Shown here: positions 44,101 through 52,649 of the stretch, one piece after another
Position numbering within the stretch: the stretch's first letter is position 1
Layout of the letters: every line of letters begins with the position of its first letter
Source of the DNA: G963675935 sp963803125
Lineage (GTDB): Bacteria > Planctomycetota > Planctomycetia > Pirellulales > Thermoguttaceae
Length of the DNA: 64,000 nt
Direction of reading: 5' to 3'
Assembly (NCBI GenBank): GCA_963803125.1
Contig: CAWDLR010000003.1
Span: forward strand, 1,922,001-1,986,000
Notes under the pieces: model-generated
Told to the model about the DNA's origin: nothing
Database searches by the model: none
What the model saw: only the letters and a program-made list of their open reading frames with translations
Position numbers and translations under genes: made by a program

Positions 44101-45260
44101 TGTCCAGGATGGGGCTTGAAGATCGCGCCCTGCAAGTCTACCGCCAGGCCGCCAGCCTCGATCCGCTTCGCCCCGAGCCCTACATGCTCGGCCTGCAAGC
44201 GGCGCGGGACGCCAAAAACCTCGAAGGACTGAAATGGGCGAGCCTCGGTATTCTCAGCCAGGCCTGGCCGAAGGAACATGCCGGCATCTGGGAAAAGGGA
44301 ACGGGCGTGGCGACGGAGATTCTCGATAAGCTCCGCGCCGAAAAACGCACGAAAGAGGCCGACGAGTTCCTGGCGAAAGTCAACGAGGCGGTGGCGCGGG
44401 ACTGCGTGGCCATCGTCACCTGGACCGGCGAAGGCGAGGTCGACGCCTTCATCCAGGAGCCGACCGGAACCGTCTGTTCGCTCCGCAATCCGCGAACCAC
44501 CGCCGGCGGCATCATGCTCGACGATGCCATCCGCCAGACCGGACACGAGGGCTTTGGCGGCCACAGCGCCGTCTACGTCTGCCCCAAGGGATTCGACGGC
44601 AAGTACAAGCTGTTGGTGCGCCGCGTGTGGGGCGAGATTACGGCGGGAAAGGTGAACGTGCTGGTCATTACCCACGACCTTACGCCGCAGGCGGCTTCCG
44701 TTCAGAAGCGGATTCCGTTGGAGAAGGACCAGGCGGCGGTGGTGTTCACGCTCGAAAACGGCCGCCGCAAGGAGACGCTCGCCCAGCAGCAGGTGGCCAA
44801 CGCGGTCAACACGCAGCTCGCAATGAACCGGCAGGTTCTCACGCAGCAACTGAATTCGGCGGCCGATCCGACGGTGACTTCGAGCTTGACCCAGTCGCGC
44901 GACACGATGTCGTCGTTGACCCAGCAGCCGAGCGGGCAGCCCGGCGGCGCCGGCGGCGGCCAGCCCTTCTTCGGCGGCGGGGCCGTCGGCTACGAGCCGG
45001 TGATCATCTGGTTGCCGCAAGGGGCCTTCATGTCGGTCACGGCCGTCATCTCCGCCGACCGCCGCTATGTCCGCATTACCGCCATGCCCTACTTCTCCGG
45101 CGTCTCGGAGGTCAATACCTTCAACATGGCCACCGGCGCCACCAGCACGTCATCGAACGGAACTGGCGGCAACGGCAGCACCGGCAACACCGGCGGCGGC
45201 AGCAATCCCACTGGCGGTTTCGGCGGCGGCAGCGGCATCGGCAGCGGTGGAGCCTTCTAA
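41111..45260 (+). CDS. Secreted vWA/STN/TPR planctomycete giant protein, one frameshift
   Basis: Signal peptide (LARWIVLPVTLVAVGVVLG), then a von Willebrand A-like region (about 60-230). A Pro/Ala linker follows, then coiled-coil/TPR segments and a secretin/TonB short N-terminal (STN) domain (VTFVEAPLTEFLDYLKDRHK; ISLRSVLRLTLKKLNLTYLI). A striking Met/Gly tract follows (MMGGMGGMMGGMGG). At about 43725-43745 the frame shifts by one base. The next frame continues with TPR-like repeats, a beta-rich domain (ARDCVAIVTWTGEGEVDAF; GTVCSLRNPRTTAGG) and a Gly/Asn/Ser-rich end. Homologous planctomycete proteins, as I remember them, are single chains of about 1300 residues, so this is one broken or mis-sequenced gene. 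Periplasmic role unknown. Confidence 0.75.
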
Positions 45261-45295
45261 CGGTTCCGAATCTCCTGAACTGTAATCGAGCGACG

Positions 45296-47301
45296 ATGGC
45301 TTGCCAGCCGGATCGTGAGCGACCATCGATTGGCTGCGATTGGGGGCGATCGAGTCGTCTCTGCGCGTTCTGCATCTGCGGCCTGCTTTTGGTGGCGGTC
45401 GGTCTGGTGTTCGCTCGCACCGCCGGCTACGACTTCATCAATCTCGACGACAACGTCGGCGTCTACGACAACCCGCAGGTCACCCGCGGGCTGACCTGGG
45501 ACGGCGTCGGCTGGGCCTTCACCAACCGGCTCAACTGCAATTGGGATCCGCTCACGTGGATCTCGCACATGCTCGACTGGCAGGTGTGGGGACGCAACGC
45601 CGGCGGACATCACGCCGTCAACGTGCTGTTGCACGCGGCCACGGTCGTCCTGCTCTTCCTGGTTCTGCGGCGGATGTCGGCCGACGTTTGGCCCAGCGCC
45701 GTGGCGGCCGCGCTTTTTGCGATCCATCCGCTGCGGGCCGAGTCGGTCGTCTGGGTGACCGAGCGAAAGGACGTTCTCAGCGGTCTGCTGTTCATGCTCA
45801 CGCTTTGGGCCTACGTGAGTTACGCCCGCCGCGGATCGATCGTGCGGTATGCGGCGGTGACGGCTCTGTTTGCCGTGGGACTGCTGAGTAAGCCGGTGCT
45901 GGTCACGGTGCCGTTCGTGCTGCTGCTGCTGGACTATTGGCCATTAGGGCGAATTCCTCGCGCGGTGGGGCAGACATTCCTGTCTGCCGCGAAGACCATG
46001 ACAACTCCGACAGACCGGAATGTCTGTTCCAGCGGCTACCGCTGCGTTGGCTCGTTGCCGAGAAGGTTCCGTTCCTGGTTTTGGCGGTAGCCTGCTCCAC
46101 GCGCGTCTATTGGGCCGAAGACGTGGCGAACTATCCGGCCCGAGGGGCCTGGTGGCGGATCGGCAATGCACTGATCTCCTACGTGGTCTATTTGCGGCAG
46201 TTCTTCTGGCCGAGGGACTTGGCGCTGTTGTATCCGCGTCGCGGGCCGGAGTTGCCGGTTTGGCAGGTCCTTGCGGCTGGTCTGATTCTGTTGGCGATTA
46301 CAGCGGCCGTCTTTGTCTGGCGGCGGAATCATCCCTATTTGCTCGTCGGTTGGTTGTGGTATTTGGCGATGATGCTGCCGATGGTCGGACTGGTGGCGTT
46401 CGGAAACGAAGCCCCCGCCGATCGCTTCACCTATCTGCCGCAGATCGGCGTTGCCGTTGCCTTGGCGTGGTGGGGTGCCGACTGGTGTCGCCGCCGGCCG
46501 TATCGCCGCTGGGTGTATGGCGGCGTCTCCGCGGCGGCAGTGCTCGTCTTGATGTCGTGCGCGATCGAGCAGACATCCTATTGGCGCAACAGCGAAACGC
46601 TCTGGCGGCATACGCTCGCTTGCAGCGCCGACAATTACTGGGCCTACAACCTCTTGGGCTACACCTACGGCGACGGCGGACGCCATGACGAAGAGGAACG
46701 GCAGTTTCGCGAGGCGGCCCGCATTATCGGCGACAAACTGGCGGTTTACGGGCACAAGAAGCATGGAGAACCGGAGTCGCTCGAGGAAAAAGGGCTCAAG
46801 TGCGATTATTCGACCGTCTACTTCCGCTTGGGCGTTAGCGCCGCCAGTCGTGACCGGATGAACGAGGCGGCCGCCTACTACCAGAAGGCGATCGAAATCG
46901 ACAACGACAACACGCTGGCCCACAACAATCTCGGCTACGCCCTGTTGGTCAGCGGCGAGTATTTCGAGGCCGTGCACCAGTTCCAAGAGGCCTTGAGGGT
47001 CTCGCCGGAGTTCGCCGCGGCCCATTTCAACCTGGGACGCGCCTTGCAGGCCCTCCGCCATCTCCGCGGCGCGATCGCCGAGTACCGCGAGGCCGTCAGG
47101 CTGCGGCCGGACTATGCCGACGCCTACTGTTACCTGGGGATCGCGTTGCTTACGAACGGTCAGCGCGAGCAGGCGACGGCGCAATTCCGCAAGGCACTCG
47201 AGATCAAGCCCGATTACGTGGAAGCCCGCCGTTATCTCGAGTTGCTGCAAGAGGACCGGCGTCCGGGGTTGCACAATATCGGACGGGATGGAGCGGAGTG
47301 A
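45296..47301 (+). CDS. TMTC-like membrane TPR protein, frameshifted at an inserted palindrome
   Basis: The N-terminus FARTAGYDFINLDDNVGVYD matches the conserved first loop of TMTC/O-mannosyltransferase-like proteins, followed by many membrane helices (WISHMLDWQVWGRNAGGHHA; SVVWVTERKDVLSGLLFML). The first frame ends at 46090. The homologous continuation (LVAEKVPFLVLAVACSTRVY, more helices, then TPRs such as AHNNLGYALLVSGEYFEAVH) is in another frame to 47301. The slip is one missing base near 45960, exactly where the GGCAGACATTCC palindrome pair was inserted. The paralogue at 57.5 kb has the same insertion in frame. Confidence 0.8.
45965..46031. repeat. GGCAGACATTCCTGTCTGCC palindrome pair inside a TMTC-like gene
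   Basis: The first unit is perfect; the second (CAGACCGGAATGTCTGTTCC) has diverged. It lies between the tenth-or-so helix and the following helix, i.e. in a loop, at the same codon position as in the paralogue. Confidence 0.88.
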
Positions 47302-47353
47302 GGCAGGGCCGCGCAACCGCCGTTCCGACAGGCCGCTTCCCTCCGAGGCGCGG

Positions 47354-48553
47354 CTAAACGGATGTCGTTTGCTTTTGCGGCGAACGCACGACGCCGGGGA
47401 AGACGTTGAGATCGAGCGGCTCGACGAGCCCTGCCTTCCAGCGTTCGATGGCCAACGCGCCCATCACCGCGTTGTCGGTGCACAGCCGCAAGGGGGCGAT
47501 GTGCAATTCGACGTTGCGGCGTTTCGCTTCTTCATCGAGACGTTGGCGGAAACGGGCGTTGGCCGCCACGCCGCCGCCGACGCAGAGCGTGTGCAGCCCG
47601 GTCTGCTCGAGCGCGGCCATCGCTTTGCCTACCAGGCAATCGACCACCGCTTCCTGAAAGCTGGCGGCGAGATCGGAAACGAAGGCGGGGGGCGGAAGGC
47701 GGAGGGCGGAAGGCTCGCGGGTGGAAGAGAAGGCAGATGTGAAATCTGAAATCCCCCGCTCCCGCTCCTCGTCATCCCCTTTCCGCTCAGCTCTCACCTT
47801 TCCGCCTTCCGCCCTCCGCCTTCCGCCCTCCGCCTTCCGCCCTCTGCCCTCCGCCCTCCGCCTTTCGCCCGCGCCCGGCTTTCCCTCGATGGCGTAGCGA
47901 ACGGCGGTCTTCAGGCCGCTGAAACTGAAATCGAGCCGTTCCTCGCGGAGCAGCGCGCGGGGGAAGGCGAAGCCGCGGGGGTTGCCCCCCTCGGCGGCGC
48001 GTTGGATCGAAGGGCCGCCGGGATAGGAGAGGCCGAGCATCGCCGCCACCTTGTCGAAGGCCTCGCCGGCGGCGTCGTCGATCGTCCCGCCGAGGAACTC
48101 GAATTCCAGCGGGTTGCGGCAGCGGTAGAGACTGCTGTGCCCGCCGCTGACGATCAGGCCGATGCAGGGAAAGACGTTGCGCTCGGCCGCCAGCCGGCAG
48201 GCGTAAATGTGGGCTTGCAGGTGGTTGACGGCCACCAGCGGGATTTGCCGGGCGACGCAGATCGCCTTCGCCGCCACCAACCCGACCAGCAGCGAACCGG
48301 CCAGGCCGGGCGTATTGGCCACGGCGACCAGATCGATCTCGGCCAACGCAAGGTCCGCCCGCCGCAGTGTTTCGTCGATCACCGGCAGGATGCGTTCCAG
48401 GTGCGCCCGCGAGGCGATTTCCGGCACCACTCCGCCGAAGCGGCGGTGCAGGTCGTCCTGCGAGGCCACCACCGAGGCCAGGACTTCCAGCCGATCGGTC
48501 ACCACTGCCGCCGCCGTTTCGTCGCAGGTTGTCTCCAGGGTCAGCAGGTTCAT
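47354..48553 (-). CDS. tsaD: tRNA N6-threonylcarbamoyladenosine transferase (TsaD), with low-complexity insert
   Basis: A 399-residue enzyme that installs t6A37 on ANN-decoding tRNAs. Landmarks: LTLETTCDETAAAVV at the start, the metal-binding NHLQAHIYA, IVSGGHSSLYRC, FSFSGLKTAVRYAIEG and VCVGGGVAANARFR. Normal length is about 340. The extra 60-70 residues (about 225-290, AEGGRRRAEGGKVRAE and similar) come from a GGCGGAAGGCGGAGG tract read in frame, between the FSGLKTAV helix and the next conserved block. It is convergent with the TMTC-like gene. Confidence 0.94.
   Translation of the reverse strand: MNLLTLETTCDETAAAVVTDRLEVLASVVASQDDLHRRFGGVVPEIASRAHLERILPVIDETLRRADLALAEIDLVAVANTPGLAGSLLVGLVAAKAICVARQIPLVAVNHLQAHIYACRLAAERNVFPCIGLIVSGGHSSLYRCRNPLEFEFLGGTIDDAAGEAFDKVAAMLGLSYPGGPSIQRAAEGGNPRGFAFPRALLREERLDFSFSGLKTAVRYAIEGKPGAGERRRAEGRGRKAEGGRRRAEGGKVRAERKGDDEERERGISDFTSAFSSTREPSALRLPPPAFVSDLAASFQEAVVDCLVGKAMAALEQTGLHTLCVGGGVAANARFRQRLDEEAKRRNVELHIAPLRLCTDNAVMGALAIERWKAGLVEPLDLNVFPGVVRSPQKQTTSV
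47689..47872. repeat. GGCGGAAGGCGGAGG simple-sequence tract in tsaD
   Basis: GGCGGAAGG/GGCGGAGGG units on one side and CCGCCTTCCGCCCTCCG units on the other flank a short unique core, so the whole is an inverted repeat within the coding frame. Confidence 0.88.
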
Positions 48554-48569
48554 ACGATTGAAGCATAAC

Positions 48570-49262
48570 CTACGGCAGTGGACCGGAGAAGAGTCCGGAT
48601 TCGCGCGCGAAAGCGAGGAACTCGCGATTGCTCGCCAACAAGTCCGGCAGTTGCGACATCTCGGCAGGCGTGAGCCAGTGGACCGATTCGACTTCGGCGG
48701 GGTTGGGGACGGGCGTGGCGTCGGCGGCGATTTCGACCAGCCACCATGACAACTCGACCTTCCAGGCGGTCACGCATTGCCAAAGCCGCCGCAGCGGCCG
48801 GACGGTGACGCCGATCTCCTCGCGGAACTCGCGCACCAGTGCCTGCTCTTCGGATTCGCCCGGCTCGATGCCGCCGCCGGGGAAACAGAAAACCAGCGGC
48901 GCGACGACCGAGCGGGATCGGCGAATCACCAACATCCGGCCGTCGCGGACCGCGACGCCGATGACGCCGCGGCGGCCGGGGTCGTCGGGAATGCCCGCGG
49001 CTGAGCCAGTCGTGGCGGAAGGTCCAGTTGAGGTCGTTGGGGTGGCAATCGCTGGGGTGGCAGTTGAACTGCCACCCCAACTCCTCGCAGGCTTCGCCTC
49101 GCTCAGCGCGACAAGCGGCGGAGACTCGGACCAGCAGCTCTGGCAGCAGCGGCAGTTGGGCACGCCCTTGCGACGAGCGAACCTCACCAGCCGCCAGGCG
49201 ACATAGGCAAGCGCCGCCAGCACGACGATCGCGACCGCGATTTCTTGGAGCGTGTTGGTCAT
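48570..49262 (-). CDS. FeoB-associated Cys-rich membrane segment fused to a NUDIX hydrolase
   Basis: Residues 1-45 (MTNTLQEIAVAIVVLAALAY; RKGVPNCRCCQSC) form a membrane helix and Cys cluster like the small FeoB-associated proteins, and feoB lies just upstream. A low-complexity linker of about 50 residues overlaps a GGGGTGGCAG palindrome. From about residue 95 a complete NUDIX domain follows, with box GGGIEPGESEEQALVREFRE then EIGV, and the end WLTPAEMSQLPDLLASN. The NUDIX part has no convincing start codon of its own. This suggests a repeat insertion removed the stop of the first gene and the start of the second. Confidence in both domains is good; whether the fusion is translated whole is open. 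Confidence 0.75.
   Translation of the reverse strand: MTNTLQEIAVAIVVLAALAYVAWRLVRFARRKGVPNCRCCQSCWSESPPLVALSEAKPARSWGGSSTATPAIATPTTSTGPSATTGSAAGIPDDPGRRGVIGVAVRDGRMLVIRRSRSVVAPLVFCFPGGGIEPGESEEQALVREFREEIGVTVRPLRRLWQCVTAWKVELSWWLVEIAADATPVPNPAEVESVHWLTPAEMSQLPDLLASNREFLAFARESGLFSGPLP
49039..49080. repeat. GGGGTGGCAGTTGAACTGCCACCCC palindrome in the fusion linker
   Basis: A direct GGGGTGGCAATCGC half is followed by the full palindrome. It matches the pair near 1.85 kb and encodes part of the linker between the Feo-like and NUDIX parts. Confidence 0.85.
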
Positions 49263-49336
49263 GGGGAGTTGGGTGATTCCTCGCGGCGTGCGCTTCCCTT
49301 CGGGGCGCCGCTAAACGGCCCTTTCCTGCGACGGAA

Positions 49337-51564
49337 CTAACCGGCAATCCATGTTCCCACCTGGTAGGTCAGCAGCGCGCCGACGTAGGCCAGCGCGGTC
49401 ATGTAGGCGAAGGTGAACGCCGGCCAGCGCCAACTGTTCGTCTCGCGGCGAATCACCGCCAACGTGGCGGCGCATTGGGCGCACAGCGCGAAGAAGACCA
49501 TGATCGACAGGGCGGCAGGAATCGTAAACACCGGCCGCCCGGTGCCGTCCCAGGTGACGCTGCCGAGCTTCTTCGACCACTGGGCATTGCCATCGTCGCC
49601 GTCGGCGGCGCGCTCGTCGACGTGGTACATCACCCCGAGCGTGGCCACCACGATTTCGCGGGCGGGGAGCGAGGCGAGCACGGCACAGCCGATTCGCCAA
49701 TCCCATCCCAGCGGCTTCACCGCCGGCTCGATCACGCGGCCGGCCTGACCAAGGAAACTGTTGCGCTGTTGCTGTTGGGGCGAAGCCTGCGGATTGTGCG
49801 GAAAATAGAGGGCGGCCCAGACCAGGATCGCCACCGCCAGAATCAGCGTGCCGGCGCATCGCAAAAAGACCCAGCCGCGATCGGCCATGCGGAAGAAGAC
49901 CGTCCGCGGCGACGGCCACTTGTAACTGGGCAACTCCATTACAAACGGCGGCGTCTGCCCGCGCAAGATCGTCCGCTTGAATACCAACGCCGCGACCACC
50001 GCGGCCAGAATGCCAAGCAGATACAGAGCGGCAAGCGTCAGCCCTTGCAGCGTGAGGAAGTAGAAGCGATAGTCGGGAATAATCGCGGCGATTAGCAGGG
50101 CGTAGACCGGCAGCCGCGCCGAGCAGGTCAGCAGCGGGGCAACCAGGATCGTCGTGAGCCGATCTCGCTCGTTCTCGATCACCCGGGTGGCCATGATGCC
50201 CGGCACCGCGCAGGCGAACGACGAGAGCAGGGGAATGAACGACTTGCCGCTTAAGCCCACGCGGACCATCAGCCGGTCCATGAGGTAGGCGGTGCGGGCC
50301 ATGTAGCCGCAGTCCTCCAGGACGGCGAGGAAGGCGAACAGTATGAGAATTTGGGGGAGGAAGGCGAAGACGGCGCCGGCGCCCTGGATGACGCCGTCGA
50401 CCAGCAGGCTGCGGAGCGCCCCTCGGCCATGCAGGCGGAGACCCAACCGCCGGCGGCCGCGGTGAGTCGTTGAATGCCCTCGCTGATCGGCCGCGCCCAG
50501 ACGAACACCGATTGGAACATCACCAGCATCACCACGGCGAAGACGAGCGTGCCCCAGAAGCGATGGGTCAGCACGCGATCGATTTTGTCGGTTGTCGCGG
50601 TCTTGCCTTCGCTGGACTCGGTGATGATGCCATCGAGGGTTTCCCGCGCCCAGCCGTAGCGGGCGGAGGTCTCGATGGCGGGCGTGGGACACCCGGCGGC
50701 GGCAAGCCGCGATCGGGCGGCCTCGATGCGGGCAAGCCAGTGCCCGTCGGTGTCATCCGACAGAAGCGCCTCCCGCAAGTACCCGCTGGAGTCGAGCAAC
50801 AGCCGCCGCACGAGCCATCGGGGCAGACGGCCGGGCAGCTCGGCGGCCAGCGCGGCCGCTTCCGCCTCGAAGGCGGCGGGAAGCGGAGTTGGGGATTTGG
50901 AGATTTGGAGATTTGGAGATTTGGAGATTGCCACAGGCGGAGACTCCGGGAGGAGCGTCTCCCTGGAGGAGGAACTGCGGGGGCATGCCGGACCTTCCCC
51001 GGGCAAATCTCCAAATCTCCAAATCTCCAAATCTCCAAATCTCGCCGCCAGCGCATCAGTCAACGCCCTCTTCAACTGCGGCAGGCCGATGCGGCGATTC
51101 GCTTGGATCGGCACGACCGGAATGCCCAATCGGCGTTCAAGCTGTTCGAGGTCGATGCGAATGCCGTGGCGCTCGGCTACATCGAGCATGTTGACCGCCA
51201 ACACGGTAGGCAATTCCAACTCCAGCACCTGGCTGAGAAGGTAGAGGCTGCGTTCGAGGTTGCTGGCATCGGCGATGCAGACGACGGCATCGACCGGCGG
51301 GGCTCCCTTCTGCCGGCCGAGGAGCAGATCGACGACGACCATCTCGTCGTGCGCCCGGGCGGCAAGGCTATAGAGGCCGGGAAGATCGACGATCTCGGCG
51401 CGGCAGCCGGCCAGGTCGACGTGCCCCGTCTTCTTCTCGACCGTGACGCCCGGATAGTTGCCGACGTGTTGACGGACGCCGACCAAGCCGTTGAAGAGGG
51501 TCGATTTTCCCGTGTTGGGATTGCCGATTAGGGCGACGGTGCGGGGACGCGATGGTGATGCCAT
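49337..51564 (-). CDS. feoB: Ferrous iron transporter FeoB, one frameshift
   Basis: Fe(II) importer of the inner membrane with a GTPase head. G1 is GNPNTGKST, G3 DLPGLYSLA and G4 VNMLD; the membrane domain has the gating pore segments LPQILILFAFLAVLEDCGYM and SFACAVPGIMATRVIENERD. A CCCC run at 50419-50422 (GGGG on the coding strand) breaks the frame: one more base joins AAAGGWVSACMAEG to ALRSLLVDGVIQGAGA. The full product would be about 742 residues. A GATTTGGAG tract adds about 60 residues (FGDLEIWRFGDL; ISKSPNLQISKSP) between the GTPase and helical domains. feoA abuts it upstream. Confidence 0.88.
50890..51042. repeat. GATTTGGAG / CTCCAAATC inverted tract in feoB
   Basis: About five GATTTGGAG units and, 60 bp later, about five CTCCAAATC units. 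They read in frame within the feoB spacer. Similar ATTTGAGATTTCAG tracts are at 25.2 and 25.4 kb. Confidence 0.9.
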
Positions 51565-51809
51565 TTAGGCGGCAGTCGGCTCGACCAGCACGCTCAACCG
51601 GTCGTCGGAGCGAAGACAGACTTTGCTGCCCGCCATGCGAATGATGCAGGGATTGCCGGGCCGGAACATCTCGATCGGCGTTCCCCGCGCAGCCCGAACT
51701 CTTCCAGCCGGTGGACGTGATCGGGGTGGCCGACAACATCGACCACGCGGGCGGTCCGCCCGGCGGGAAGTTGGTGAAGCGGAATGGCCTTGGGATGTAG
51801 TCTTTTCAC
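51565..51809 (-). CDS. feoA: Ferrous iron transport protein FeoA, one frameshift
   Basis: A small SH3-like protein that assists FeoB. A GTG start opens VKRLHPKAIPLHQLPAGRTA, continuing GHPDHVHRLEEFGLRG. The CCCC run at 51683-51686 (GGGG coding) shifts the frame; adding one base restores GTPIEMFRPGNPCIIRMAGS and SKVCLRSDDRLSVLVEP, with the TAA directly before the feoB ATG. The product is about 81 residues, the family norm. Two adjacent genes with the same kind of homopolymer shift makes sequencing error likely. It is the first gene of the feoAB-Feo/NUDIX run. Confidence 0.8.
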
Positions 51810-51862
51810 GAACAATCCCGGCGGCGGTCGGGAGGAACGAAAATTATCGCTTCGGCGATTCT

Positions 51863-52477
51863 CTATCCAGACTTTATGATGTCTTGCCTCGGAGAGCAAG
51901 GGCTACTTGCGGCCGGTTCCGCAGGATCGGCGGATTTTGACTTGCTCTTGGCCGGCTTCTTCTCCGGTGACTTCTCCTTTGCTGCGTCGGCGGGACGCGG
52001 AGCGGTGAGCGACTCGATTCCCGGCAAGGGAAGTATCGGCAGGCCCTTGGCGGCAAACTCAGGACCGTAATAGAGAGCCAAGCCGTAGTAGGCGACCAGG
52101 CACCCGGCCACTCCCCCCGCGACGACCTCGATCAGCGTTTGCAGGGCGGATTTCGGTTTTCGCCGCCGCCGCGTAGCGGCTGGCTTGGCCGGAAACTCCG
52201 CCGCGACCACTGTGGCTTCGTTCTCGCCCTCAGGGACGGACGCCTGTTCTTCCTGAGGATGAACCGTCTCCGCTCCCGCCTCACCGGCAGCGCCAGGCGA
52301 TGGCTGGGCAGGCTGCACCTCCGGCAGAACCACCGGAATCAGTTCGGGCGGTGGCGGCACCAATGCCTCGGCCAGGGCGTACTCGGCGCTGCACAACGGG
52401 CAACGCACCGCCGCCGAAGCATCTACCCCCGCCGGAACCGACACCGGCTTCTCGCATTTTGGGCACGTCGAAATCAT
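51863..52477 (-). CDS. Zinc-ribbon protein with one membrane segment
   Basis: A 204-residue protein starting MISTCPKCEKPVSVPAGVDA with CxxC pairs (CPKC, CPLC) of a zinc ribbon. A Pro/Glu-rich linker follows, then a basic patch (TRRRRKPKSALQ), a membrane segment (LIEVVAGGVAGCLVAYYGLA) and a Lys/Ser/Pro-rich tail. This architecture is common in planctomycetes; the function is unknown. The start is the ATG at the zinc ribbon rather than an in-frame codon 24 residues upstream. Confidence 0.75.
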   Translation of the reverse strand: MISTCPKCEKPVSVPAGVDASAAVRCPLCSAEYALAEALVPPPPELIPVVLPEVQPAQPSPGAAGEAGAETVHPQEEQASVPEGENEATVVAAEFPAKPAATRRRRKPKSALQTLIEVVAGGVAGCLVAYYGLALYYGPEFAAKGLPILPLPGIESLTAPRPADAAKEKSPEKKPAKSKSKSADPAEPAASSPCSPRQDIIKSG

Positions 52478-52569
52478 GAGCACTCCCCACTCCAGTTTAG
52501 TATGAGTGGCGTGCGATTGCCAATGGCGGCCGTTCTGACCCAGCGACAACCCGCCCGTAGGCTACAGCC

Positions 52570-52637
52570 GTAGGTTATGCTTTAGCATAACGTGAGCCGT
52601 TGTTTGCACGACTGTTATGCTGAAGCATAACCTACCA
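52570..52637. repeat. Inverted pair of GTAGGTTATGCTTTAGCATAAC palindromes
   Basis: Two GTTATGCT(T/G)(T/A)AGCATAAC palindromes lie about 20 bp apart, between the zinc-ribbon and carboxypeptidase genes. A sister pair is at 54.36-54.42 kb, on the other side of the carboxypeptidase gene. Confidence 0.87.
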
Positions 52638-52649
52638 GCTACCAGTAGG

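Noticed and set aside
50890..51042. CRISPR-like array of short repeats
   Set aside because: Units are 8-9 bp and contiguous with no unique spacers, lie inside feoB and are mirrored as an inverted repeat; this is a simple-sequence tract.
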